A stretch of 64,000 nt of DNA from Azoarcus indigens (lineage in GTDB: Bacteria > Pseudomonadota > Gammaproteobacteria > Burkholderiales > Rhodocyclaceae), in contig NZ_SNVV01000010.1 in the NCBI RefSeq assembly GCF_004361735.1, forward strand, positions 62,001 to 126,000. The letters run 5' to 3'. Position 1 is the stretch's first letter; the number at the start of each line of letters is the position of its first letter. This document shows positions 47,850-56,300 of this stretch, piece by piece. The notes under the pieces are model-generated. The model saw only the letters and a program-made list of their open reading frames with translations. It did not search any database and was not told the origin of the DNA. The position numbers and the translations under genes were made by a program.

Positions 47850-48371
47850 ATGGCTCTCGTCCTGCGCGCTCTGCACGCCGACATCACCACGCTGGAAGTC
47901 CGCGCCATCGTCAATGCCGCCAACAGCTCGCTGCTGGGCGGCGGTGGTGTGGACGGCGCCATCCACCGCGCGGCCGGGCCGCAACTGCTGGAGGCCTGCC
48001 GCCAGATCGGCGGCTGCCCCACCGGCGAGGCCCGCATCACTGCCGGCTTCCGTCTGCCGGCGGACTATGTGATCCACACGGTAGGCCCGGTGTGGCGCGG
48101 CGGCCGCTCCGGCGAGGCCGCGCTGCTCGCCGCCTGCTACCGCAATGCGCTGGAACTGGCGGCCGCGCATGGCGCGGAGAGTATCGCCTTTCCCTCCATC
48201 AGCACCGGCGTCTACGGCTATCCGCCTGAACTGGCGGCGCCGTTGGCGATCGCCACCGTGCGCGAGCATGCAGCCCGGCAGCAGCAGGTGCGGGAAGTAT
48301 GGTTCTGCTGCTTTTCAGCGGCGGATCACCAGCGCTATCTCGCGCTGCTCGACGCGGCGGACGGCGGCTGA
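47850..48371 (+). CDS. Macro-domain protein (O-acetyl-ADP-ribose deacetylase YmdB-like)
   Basis: A 173-residue macro domain that binds ADP-ribose and likely removes it from acetyl or protein adducts. Signatures: [34 protein letters not shown] split into the adenine- and ribose-binding loops, VIHTVGPVW, and [15 protein letters not shown]. The fold covers the whole protein. The ATG follows a strong AAAGGAGGAA site. It stands alone; no sirtuin or ADP-ribosyltransferase partner is nearby. Confidence 0.95.
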   Translation: MALVLRALHADITTLEVRAIVNAANSSLLGGGGVDGAIHRAAGPQLLEACRQIGGCPTGEARITAGFRLPADYVIHTVGPVWRGGRSGEAALLAACYRNALELAAAHGAESIAFPSISTGVYGYPPELAAPLAIATVREHAARQQQVREVWFCCFSAADHQRYLALLDAADGG

Positions 48372-48608
48372 GGCACCTTGTCGAAGCCGGCTTTCCGCCG
48401 TCCTGGCCCCTGGACCTGGCACGGATGCTGCTCCGCAACATCCAGCTGCCGACGGGCGATGGGGCGCAGACCCCGCAATCCCGCGGCGCGGGTGGCGGCC
48501 CGCTGAAGGCCGCCGGCGGGTATCGCACTCCGCCGGGGCATGGCCGCCGCGATTTGCGCGCTGATGGTGCCCGCCATCCGCCGACAACAGACGAGAGCGA
48601 GGTGCGAA

Positions 48609-48773
48609 ATGCGGTTCGAGATCCTGGAAAAAGTGGAGCGCTGGCTGCTGGGCAGCGCGGGCGAGAGCGATCAGGCCCTGCAGGCGCGCGAGGCGGAAGA
48701 CGACGAGCGTACCGCCCGCGAGCCGGAAGAACTGGACCCGGTGTACTGGCTGCCGCCGTTTCCGCCCTGCTGA
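48609..48773 (+). CDS. Small acidic hypothetical protein
   Basis: A 54-residue acidic protein, MRFEILEKVERWLLGSAGES, then a Glu/Asp/Arg-rich middle (REAEDDERTAREPEELD) and the tail PVYWLPPFPPC. I do not recognise it. A GAGGTG site lies just before the ATG, and a longer in-frame start at 48540 exists. It lies between the macro-domain and MerR genes. Real-gene status is plausible but not proven. Confidence 0.45.
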   Translation: MRFEILEKVERWLLGSAGESDQALQAREAEDDERTAREPEELDPVYWLPPFPPC

Positions 48774-49101
48774 GCTTCCAGCACCTGCGGCCGGCGTCGC
48801 CCCCGAGCCGCCGCGCTCCTCAGCCGCGCGGCAGCGCACTTTCCTGCGCGGCCCAGATAAAACCCCAGCCCGGGCCCCCGGTGCTTGCCCGGACTGCGTA
48901 GCCGCGCCTGCTCGGGTGGCGGCGTGCGCGATGCGGCCACGCCCATGTCGAAGGCTGGCCGCATCGGCAGGAAGGGCGCGGCGGTGCTCGCCGCGCCGCC
49001 AGCAGGCCGGGCCGCTGGCGGCGCGGCATGCCGGTTCTCCGGATTGCTTGCTGCGCGAGGGAGCAGGCATCCTGTGGCTTCAAGTCGACTTGAGGCCAAG
49101 C
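48774..49101. other. Non-coding stretch upstream of the MerR gene
   Basis: A 328-bp stretch with no supported gene. On the minus strand a short frame starts near 49030 (MPRRQRPGLL...) just downstream of the SoxR-like promoter, but has no recognisable domain. Confidence 0.3.
49069..49099 (-). promoter_or_regulatory. SoxR-type MerR-family operator with a 19-bp-spaced promoter
   Basis: TCAAGTCGACTTGA (49080-49093) is a perfect palindrome, and the surrounding 18 nt match the E. coli sox box (CCTCAAGTTAACTTGAGG) at 15 positions. Read on the minus strand, TTGGCC (49099-49094) and CAGGAT (49074-49069) flank it with 19 bp between, the overlong spacing typical of MerR-activated promoters. It lies 8 nt upstream of the MerR start codon, so autoregulation is also likely. 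Confidence 0.65.
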
Positions 49102-49518
49102 ATGGCTACGCTGGACATCGGTGAGGTCGCCCGCCGCGCCGGGCTGCCGACCTCCACCCTGCGCTTCTACGAAGAACGCGGCCTGATCGCCGCCACCGGC
49201 CGCAACGGCCTGCGCCGCCAGTTCGATGCTGGGGTGCTGCAGCGGCTCGCCCTCATCAGCCTCGGCCGCGCCGCCGGCTTCTCGCTGGACGAGATCGCCG
49301 CCATGCTGGGCAGCGACGGCCAGCCCACCATAGACCGCGCCCAGCTCGCCGCCCGCGCCGACGAGCTGGACCACAGCATCCGCCGCCTCACCGCCCTGCG
49401 CGACAGCCTTCGCCACGCGGCGGTGTGCCCGGCGGCCAGCCACCTGGAATGTCCGTCGTTCCAGAAGCTGCTGCGGGTGGCGGAGCGCTATCGGCCCAGG
49501 AGAAAGAGCAGGAGCTAG
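49102..49518 (+). CDS. MerR-family transcriptional regulator
   Basis: A 138-residue MerR protein: winged helix-turn-helix LDIGEVARRAGLPTSTLRFY then EERGLIAA at 4-32, followed by the dimerisation coiled coil (about 75-105). The C terminus has two cysteines (VCPAASHLECPSF) but not the four-cysteine cluster of SoxR, nor an evident CueR-type metal loop. Despite this, a SoxR-like palindrome lies directly upstream. The inducer is unknown; redox, thiol or drug sensing are all possible. Confidence 0.9.
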   Translation: MATLDIGEVARRAGLPTSTLRFYEERGLIAATGRNGLRRQFDAGVLQRLALISLGRAAGFSLDEIAAMLGSDGQPTIDRAQLAARADELDHSIRRLTALRDSLRHAAVCPAASHLECPSFQKLLRVAERYRPRRKSRS

Positions 49519-49622
49519 CGGGAGTTGCGCTGTGTCTCGCCGGAGGAACGGGCATTCGCGCGGTGGATGTGCTGACGACTCCATTGCTCGATACCCTTCT
49601 GACCACCGGAAAAGGCCGGCTC

Positions 49623-50012
49623 TTACCTGTTGCCCCACAGTGCCGTGAAATCGAACGACAGCTGCCGCTGATGCCGGATGGAGAGCAGATAGACCGTCTG
49701 TTTGCCGTGGGTATACAGCAGCAAATAGTTCGCCATCACGTATTCACGGATCTCGCCGTCCGTCGCGATTCCCTTCAGCTGCGCGGTGAGACGCTCCTGG
49801 AGTGTCACCGCTTCCACCGAGTTGCCCGGACGTTGCAGAAAAGAGCGTCCCATGGCCGGAAAGCGCTTCAAATTGGGAATGACGGTGCCGCCCAGTTCGT
49901 CCAGCAAGGTATCGAAGGCCTGGGGCGCTTCGGCGTCGGCAAGGAAGCGCTCTATTTCCTCCAGATTGCGCTCGAAGTTCGCGGTGAGTTCGACGCGGAG
50001 TACGGCGGTCAT
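49623..50012 (-). CDS. ParE/RelE-superfamily toxin
   Basis: A 129-residue protein of the RelE/ParE plasmid-stabilisation fold: VELTANFERNLEEIERFLAD, LKRFPAMGRSF, VMANYLLLYTHGKQTVYLLSIRHQRQL in separate parts. Toxins of this fold cut mRNA on the ribosome (RelE) or poison gyrase (ParE); the sequence does not settle which. It lies 15 nt downstream of its antitoxin gene. It is somewhat longer than the 90-100 residues usual for the family. Confidence 0.85.
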   Translation of the reverse strand: MTAVLRVELTANFERNLEEIERFLADAEAPQAFDTLLDELGGTVIPNLKRFPAMGRSFLQRPGNSVEAVTLQERLTAQLKGIATDGEIREYVMANYLLLYTHGKQTVYLLSIRHQRQLSFDFTALWGNR

Positions 50013-50027
50013 GGGGCGGGAGGCTGT

Positions 50028-50330
50028 TCAGCCGGCCGACTTGTTTGCGCGGCGCCGCTTCAGTGCGGCAATTGCCGTCTCCGCATCCTTTGTGCGACCT
50101 GCGGCGACGTCGGCCAAGCCCTTGCTGGCCTCGTCGAGAAGAAGCAGGTGAATGCGCTCGCGCTCGAGGCGGTGGTAGTAGTCCAGCCGCTCGGCGTCGA
50201 TCAGCGCGACATAGCTCTCGCCATTCTTGGTGATGATCTTCTCGGCACCAGCCTTCACTTGGTCGGCCAGGTCGGAGAGGTTCGCCCGGGCCTGGGAAAG
50301 CGGGATGACATCGCGGGCCGAAATGGCCAT
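50028..50330 (-). CDS. Phd/YefM-family antitoxin
   Basis: A 100-residue antitoxin. The N-terminal DNA-binding part reads VIPLSQARANLSDLADQVKAGAEKIITKNGESYVALID, the Phd/YefM pattern; the C terminus is the helical toxin-binding region. The ATG at 50330 (MAISARDV) has a ribosome site inside GGAGATCTCC; an upstream in-frame start adds 11 residues across the operator. It precedes the toxin in one transcript and should repress its own promoter at the 50345-50362 palindrome. Confidence 0.88.
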   Translation of the reverse strand: MAISARDVIPLSQARANLSDLADQVKAGAEKIITKNGESYVALIDAERLDYYHRLERERIHLLLLDEASKGLADVAAGRTKDAETAIAALKRRRANKSAG

Positions 50331-50344
50331 GGAGATCTCTCCGA

Positions 50345-50362
50345 TGTACAGAATTCTGCACA
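50345..50362. promoter_or_regulatory. Palindromic operator of the toxin-antitoxin operon
   Basis: TGTACAGAATTCTGCACA is an inverted repeat with one mismatch, 14 nt upstream of the antitoxin ATG. A second palindrome, GGAGATCTCC (50331-50340), overlaps the ribosome site. Both suit autoregulation by the antitoxin. Confidence 0.7.
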
Positions 50363-50364
50363 TA

Positions 50365-50901
50365 TTACGCGCTTGAGGGACGGCCTAACAGCCCTATGAT
50401 CTCGTCGACCACCGCGGCAATAGGCCGATCCGTCAGGACCTTGCGCGTGGGCAGCCCGGCATGGACAGGGAAGCGCACCCGGATGACTTCCTCTTCGCGT
50501 TGAGGGCTGCGTGCAAAAGGACGCTGCAATTGCCGGCGGACAACTTCGGCAACGCAGGTTTCCTGATCGAGCGAGGGCAGCAACACGAAGGTAAGTGGGC
50601 TGGCCAGGATCTGTTGGCGCAAGACGACGTAGTCAGGATGGACTTCTTCGCGGTAGGTCATGAACCCGGAAGAGAGTGTCATGACCTGTAGGGAGGAGGC
50701 ATCGTCGAGCAGTGCCCGGTAGGAGGTCACGTTCTGTCTCGCATAGGTATCGTAGCCATGGCTGGCGATGAAGATCGAGAGGTCGCCATTTCTGGCGATG
50801 AACTCGGTGTCCAGATCGACGAATGCGGTATTGAGACGTTGCGCCAAGGCAAGGCCGGTGGCGCTTTTTCCCGCGCCGCCAGGGCCTGTCAGCTGGATCA
50901 T
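50365..50901 (-). CDS. Shikimate-kinase-like P-loop protein
   Basis: A 178-residue nucleoside-kinase-fold protein: P-loop GPGGAGKS (residues 6-13), then FVDLDTEFIARNGDLSIFIASHG, which mirrors the shikimate kinase substrate motif. It is not the aroK housekeeping form, as the later arginine motifs diverge. The ATG at 50901 puts the P-loop at the usual place and follows GGGAGCAGGA; ATG 50955 adds 18 residues. It is upstream of the toxin-antitoxin pair on the same strand, with the operator between them. Substrate unknown. Confidence 0.8.
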   Translation of the reverse strand: MIQLTGPGGAGKSATGLALAQRLNTAFVDLDTEFIARNGDLSIFIASHGYDTYARQNVTSYRALLDDASSLQVMTLSSGFMTYREEVHPDYVVLRQQILASPLTFVLLPSLDQETCVAEVVRRQLQRPFARSPQREEEVIRVRFPVHAGLPTRKVLTDRPIAAVVDEIIGLLGRPSSA

Positions 50902-51051
50902 TCCTGCTCCCGGTATATGGCGGGGGCGCTCTGTGAGTCTTTTTTCCTTGTCCAACTTTGCTGACCTCAGGCAGGCGCGATCATGTCCATGCGCACGGCA
51001 TGGTGCCCCGCTTTCCCTCGCCCCTGGAAGGCGTTCAGTGCATCCGTAAGC

Positions 51052-51966
51052 TCATCTGTCGCCCAGGGCCTTCAGAACGTATTCGATGAAGACGCGCACT
51101 TTCAATGGCATGTGTCGGTTGCCGGGGTAGATCAACGAGAAGGGGCGCGAGCGCCCGGCAAATGGCGTGAGCAATTCGACGAGCGCGCCGCTCCGCAGGT
51201 CGTCCTCGACGATGAAGCGGTAGGTCTGCACCAGGCCGGCTCCCGCACGCGCCAGGGTGGCGACACCCAGCAGATCTTCGGAACAGGTGTAGCTGCCATC
51301 GGTGACGACATCGAGGTCCTGCCCGTCCTGGCGGAATGCCCAAGGCACGCGCTGGCCAGTGCTGGGCAAGACGAACTGTATGCACTCATGCCGCGCCAGA
51401 TCCTCCAGGGCAGCGGGTGTCCCGGCATGGGCCAGGTATCCCGGCGCGGCCACCACCACCAGTGGGGCATCCATCAGCTTGCGCGCGACCAGGCCCGAGT
51501 CGGGCTGCGCGCGAGCGCGCACCGCCAGGTCGAAGCCCTCCGCGGTGAAGTCGATATTGCGATTGCTCAGCTGCACGTCGATCCGCACCTGCGGGTATTG
51601 CTTGCGAAAGCCCGGAAGCAGGCGCAGCAATCCATGGTGCCCCAGCGTGGTGGGGACGCTGATGCGAACCACGCCTGCCGGCGCGGCCTGCCGCCCTGTC
51701 AGTTCGCGTTCGGCCTCAAGCAACTGGTCGAGGGCTTGCTTGCACTGCGCGAAATAGGCGCGCCCGCCGTCCGTCAGGCGGACCTTGCGCGTGTTGCGCA
51801 CGAACAGCCGCACTTGCAGACGCTCCTCCAGCCGGCCGATTGCCCGGCTGACGGCTGCCGGTGTCAGGCCCGCCTGGGCCGCGGCGCCGGTGAAGCTCTC
51901 CAGCTCCGCTGCCAGGCAGAACAGCTCGATGCTGCCGATCATCACATCGCTGAATTGCCTGGCCAT
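51052..51966 (-). CDS. LysR-type transcriptional regulator
   Basis: A 304-residue LysR regulator of the large CrgA/AaeR-like branch, with helix-turn-helix SFTGAAAQAGLTPAAVSRAI at about 24-43 and the effector domain after 90 (GVVRISVPTTLGHHGLLRLLPGF). It diverges across 102 bp from the flavodoxin-tautomerase-NTF2 genes, which it most likely controls. The ATG gives a standard N terminus. Confidence 0.93.
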   Translation of the reverse strand: MARQFSDVMIGSIELFCLAAELESFTGAAAQAGLTPAAVSRAIGRLEERLQVRLFVRNTRKVRLTDGGRAYFAQCKQALDQLLEAERELTGRQAAPAGVVRISVPTTLGHHGLLRLLPGFRKQYPQVRIDVQLSNRNIDFTAEGFDLAVRARAQPDSGLVARKLMDAPLVVVAAPGYLAHAGTPAALEDLARHECIQFVLPSTGQRVPWAFRQDGQDLDVVTDGSYTCSEDLLGVATLARAGAGLVQTYRFIVEDDLRSGALVELLTPFAGRSRPFSLIYPGNRHMPLKVRVFIEYVLKALGDR

Positions 51967-52068
51967 TTTTACCTTGTGTAATTTATGAAGTTCATCCCGC
52001 TCAGTTTATCAATCAAGGTGACGTAAATATCCTCTGACTCCTGCCAGTTCAATCAGGAGTCCATCCAA

Positions 52069-52623
52069 ATGACATCTTCCGTTTCGATCGTCTTTCATAG
52101 TGGCCATGGTCATACGGCGAAAGTCGCCCAGGCCGTAGCCGAAGGCTGCGACGCCACGCTGCTCGCCATAGACGAGCATGGCTGCCTGCCACCCGCAGGC
52201 TGGGAGCAACTGGCCGCGGCGCGCGCCATCGTGTTCGGCTCGCCCACCTACATGGGCAGCGTGAGCTGGCAGTTCAAGAAATTCATGGACGCCAGTTCGT
52301 CCGTCTGGGCAAGGCAAGGCTGGAAGGACAAGCTCGCCGCGGGTTTCACCAACAGTGCGGGCATCAACGGCGACAAGCTCGCCACGCTGCACACGTTTTT
52401 CACCCTGTCGCAGCAGCACGGCATGCTTTGGGCGGGCACCGGCATGATGCCGAGCAACGCGAAGGCGGCGCGGCGGGGTGACGTCAATTACCTGGCTTCA
52501 TTTGCGGGATTGATGACCGCCACTCCGGTGGACGCCACGCCTGACGAGATGATCGCTGGCGACCTGGACACCGCGCGGCTGTTTGGCCGGCGGATTGCCG
52601 ACGTTGTCCGTCGCATGAACTGA
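52069..52623 (+). CDS. Flavodoxin-fold NAD(P)H-dependent oxidoreductase, WrbA-like
   Basis: A 184-residue flavodoxin-like protein. The FMN phosphate loop is SIVFHSGHGHTAKVAQAV, followed by VFGSPTYMGSVSWQFKKFMD and FTNSAGINGDK, as in WrbA and related quinone reductases. It probably reduces quinones or other electrophiles with two electrons. It is the first gene of a three-gene unit with the tautomerase (10 bp downstream) and an NTF2-like protein, under the divergent LysR. Confidence 0.88.
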   Translation: MTSSVSIVFHSGHGHTAKVAQAVAEGCDATLLAIDEHGCLPPAGWEQLAAARAIVFGSPTYMGSVSWQFKKFMDASSSVWARQGWKDKLAAGFTNSAGINGDKLATLHTFFTLSQQHGMLWAGTGMMPSNAKAARRGDVNYLASFAGLMTATPVDATPDEMIAGDLDTARLFGRRIADVVRRMN

Positions 52624-52633
52624 CGAAAGCGCC

Positions 52634-52837
52634 ATGCCCTACGTGAACATCAAAGTGACGCGAGAAGGCGTCACGCGCGAGCAGAAGGCGGCGCTGATAG
52701 CCGGCGTGACGGAGCTGCTGCTCCAGGTGCTGGGAAAGAGCCCCGCGCTGACGCATGTCGTGATCGAGGAGGTGGAACTCGACAACTGGGGACTGGGCGG
52801 TTTGTCCGTTACAGCGTTCCGGGAGCAAAACCGATGA
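52634..52837 (+). CDS. 4-oxalocrotonate tautomerase family protein
   Basis: A 67-residue tautomerase-superfamily protein. Pro1 (after Met removal, PYVNIKV) is the general base; REQKAALIAGVTELLLQVLG and HVVIEEVELDNWGLGG follow the family pattern, with the usual length of about 62-70. It isomerises enol/keto forms; the real substrate is unknown. Its stop overlaps the next start by 4 nt (ATGA), so translation is coupled. Confidence 0.93.
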   Translation: MPYVNIKVTREGVTREQKAALIAGVTELLLQVLGKSPALTHVVIEEVELDNWGLGGLSVTAFREQNR

Positions 52838-53217
52838 CGACCAGAAGCGATTTTGCCGATGTGGCTGCGGTGCTCGGCGATTACTTCGCCGGCCTGCACC
52901 ACAGCGACACCGCCCTCCTGAAACGTGCGTTTCACCCCGAGGCACACTATTTCTGCGCCACCACGGGGACTTTGCAGCATCTGGACATGGCCCGGTATTT
53001 CCCCATCGTCGACAACCGGCCCTCACCGGCCAGCCAGGGGCACCCGCCGGCTGACCGCATCCTCGCCATCGAGTTTGCGGGTCCGGTCACCGCCTTCGTG
53101 AAGGCGGAATGCGCCATCCCGCCCAGGTTCTTCACCGACTTTCTGACCTTGGTCAAGCTCGGTGGCCGCTGGCAGATCATCAGCAAGGTCTTCCACTACG
53201 AGCTTGAAAACGGCTAG
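52834..53217 (+). CDS. NTF2-like protein, putative lumazine-binding type
   Basis: A 127-residue alpha+beta-barrel protein: VLGDYFAGLHHSDTALLKRAFHPEAHYF and FFTDFLTLVKLGGRWQIISKVFHYE match the Lumazine_bd_2/SnoaL-like NTF2 fold. Such proteins bind or isomerise small ligands, and many are uncharacterised. It is translationally coupled to the tautomerase. Downstream 124 bp are non-coding before the convergent cytochrome fusion. Confidence 0.85.
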   Translation: MTTRSDFADVAAVLGDYFAGLHHSDTALLKRAFHPEAHYFCATTGTLQHLDMARYFPIVDNRPSPASQGHPPADRILAIEFAGPVTAFVKAECAIPPRFFTDFLTLVKLGGRWQIISKVFHYELENG

Positions 53218-53341
53218 GAGGCGCGGAAAGCGTCCGTGCGTCAAGCGCGCAGGTTTGAGCTTGTTTCAGGGCCCTCCATCCGGGCGTCGAAGAGCGGGGG
53301 GCTGGGCGACTTCCCGCTTCACACCCCCCGGGTGCCACCGT

Positions 53342-56300
53342 TCAGTGGACGCCGCCTTTCCGCAAGCGCGCCACCGTTTCCGCCAGCCCCTGCCAGGCCG
53401 GCTTGTCCGGCGCGAAGCGGGCGCGCAGGTAGGCGCTGAGGTCGGCGATCTGGCGGTCGTCCAGGCTGGCGGCGAAGCCGGGCATGTAGCCGAGGTCGCC
53501 GTGGGCGGGGGACTGGATGCCGTGCAGGATGATCTGCACCAGGTTGTCCGGGTGCGGGCTGTGCAGGTTGCTGTTGAGCGCCAGCTCGGGTTTCACGCCG
53601 AACAGGTCCGGGCCGTTCTCCTGGTGGCAGGCGGCGCAGGCGCCGTCATAGAGGCTCTCGGCCGGGCCGGCGAGGGTGAGGGCGGCGGCCTGGGCGCGTT
53701 GTTGCAGGGCGTTGGCGTAGCCGCTGGCGGTGGCCGGGGTGGGCGCGGCCTTGGCGTGTGAGGCGAGGTAGGTGGCGATGGCGCGGATGTCGCTGTCCGG
53801 CAGGGCGGCGAGGGATTCGACCACCGGCGCCATCGGGCCGGAGGCGACGCCGTGCTGCGGCGAGTAGCCGTGGCGCAGGTAGTCGTAGAGCGCGCTCTCG
53901 GTCCACGGCACCGGGGCGTGGGAGAGGGCGTTGAGCGGCGGTGCTTCCCAGCCTTCGGCGAAGGCGCCGGCGTAGCGGTGTTCGCCGCTTTTCTCGGCGC
54001 CGAGGGCGTTGCGCGGGGTGTGGCAGGCGCCGCAGTGGCCTGCGCCTTCGACCAGGTAGGCGCCGCGGTTCCATTCGGCGGAGCGCGCCGGGTCGGGCTG
54101 GAAGGGGCTGGGGTCGTGGTACAGCAGCTTCCAGCCGGCCAGCGCCGGGCGCAGGCTGTAGGGGAAGGCCAGCCTGGTTTCCGGCGCCTTGGCCTTCACC
54201 GCCGGCTGCGCCATCAGCCAGGCGTAGAGCGCCTGCATGTCGTCGGCGCTGAGTTTGGCGTAGGCGGTGTAGGGGAAGGCGGGGTAGAGGTGGCGGCCAT
54301 CACGGTGGATGCCGTGGCGCATGGCGCGCTCGAAGGCGGCGTAGGACCAGTTGCCGATGCCGGTTTCCGGGTCGGGGGTGATGTTGGTGGTGTAGATGAT
54401 GCCGAAGGGCGTCTCCAGCGCCAGGCCGCCGGCCAGCGGCGCGCCGTCTGCGGTGGTGTGGCAGACGGCGCAGTCGCCGGCGGCGGCGACCAGTTCGCCA
54501 CGGGCGAGGGTGGCGGCGGAGTAGAGATCGGCCGCCGGTGGCGCCACCGGGGCGATGGGCGCGCGCCAGGGCAGGGCGGTGGCAAGGGTGGCGGCGGCTG
54601 CCGCAGCGGCGGCGCCCAGCCAGCCCAGCTTGCGCTTGTTGCTCGCCTTGACGGCGGCACCGTTGCGCGCTTCCAGCGCGAGGCGGATGCGCTCGGCGGT
54701 GAAGGGCGGCGCATCCAGGCGCACGCCGGTGGCGTCGTGAATGGCGTTGGCGACGGCGGCGGCGGCCGGCAGCAGGGTGGCGCCGGTGCCGGCGAGGCGG
54801 GGTTCCGGCATGGCGGGCAGGGACTGGGCGGCGGGCGGCTCGGTGCCGAGCAGGGCGGCGTTGAGCAGCGCGATTTCGCCGGGCGCGGCGGGTACGGCGG
54901 TGGCCGGCCAGTCGTCGAAAGCGGTGGCTGGCTCGGCGCTGAGCAGGCGGCCGGTGGTGTCGGCGATGGCTTGGCGCATGCCGCCGTGGTCCAGCGCGCC
55001 GGCATCGCTGCCGACGAGGACGCGGCTGACGGCGACTTCGCCGCTGCGGGGATCGACGGCGACTTCGGCCATCCAGGCGGCCCAGGCGTCCTTGTGGGCG
55101 TCGATGGCGGCGGCGTCCAGCGTGTGCTGCGGATCGTTCTCCCAGGCGGCTTCGCTGACATGGGCGCAGGCATAGCCGCGGCCGCGCAGCAGGGCATCGT
55201 CGCTGGCGGGGGCCGGGCCGGCCTGCTCGCCGAGGCGGCGCAGCAGGGTGGCGCCGCGCTCGTCCTCCAGCCGCTGCAGGCGGTATGCCAGCGGATCGGC
55301 GCCAGCGGCGCGGGCGGCTTCGTCGATGAAGGATTCCTGGGCGAAGACCTGGCCGGGCAGGCCGGGGTCGTGGGCGGCGGGCGGGCGCGGGCTGACCACG
55401 GCCGCGGTGCTGGCGAGGCGCAGGGCGGCGGCGCGGTAGGGCGGCGGCAGCACCGTGGCGGGCTGGGCGGCTTCGGCGGTCGGCGAGCCGACGCCGGCCA
55501 GGCGCAGAGCCGGCAGCAGCGGAGTCTGCGCGGGCGGCAGGGTGGTGTGGCGGTAGCTGGCGAAGCGGGCGGCGGCGTCGGGGCCGGCTTCGTCCGCTGC
55601 TTCGATGCGGCTTTCCTGCGCGCCGGCGAGGGCGGCGCTCCAGCGCAGTTCGGCTTGGCCCAGCGTGACCAGCACCGGCCGGCCCAGGCGCTGGGCGAGC
55701 AGGGCGGCGTCGGCGGCGGCGTGTTCGGTCCAGGGGCTGCGGCCGGCGGGGGCGGGCAGGCCTTGGGGGGCGAGCGCGGCGGGGTCCAGCACCTGCACCC
55801 GTGCCGGCGGCAGGCCGGTGAGGGCGGCGATCTCCAGCGTCAGGGCGCGCGGCGCGCGGGCGCGGGCCCAGAGGTGGAGTTCGCCATCCACCAGCGCGGC
55901 ACAGGCGTTGGCGCTTTCTTCCGCCAGCGGCGGCAGCGCCGGCCAGCGGTAGCTGCGGCTGAGCTTGTTCGCCGCGCTGGCGGCGGCGGTGTCGCCGTGT
56001 TCGTAGACCACGTTTTCCCGCGCCGGCAGCGGCTGCGGCGCCGGGCGGCTTTCCCAGCGCGCCTTGAGCTGGCGGGCGGCGCGGGTGGCGGCCTCGGTGG
56101 TGGTGGCGACCACGGCGACGAAATCGCCGCGCGCCACCACGTCGACCACGCCTTCAATGGCGGCGACCGAGGCCGCCTCCACCGCCAGCAGGCGGCGCGG
56201 CCGCAGGCTGGCGCCTTCGCCATCCAGTGGTGGGCGGACGACGCGGGCATGGAGCAGGCCGCTTCCGCCGACGTGCTCCGCGCTCCCGCCGGCAAAGGGG

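Noticed and set aside
49623-50012. Calling the toxin specifically RelE or ParE
   Set aside because: The fold is shared and no residue that would separate the two activities can be judged by eye.
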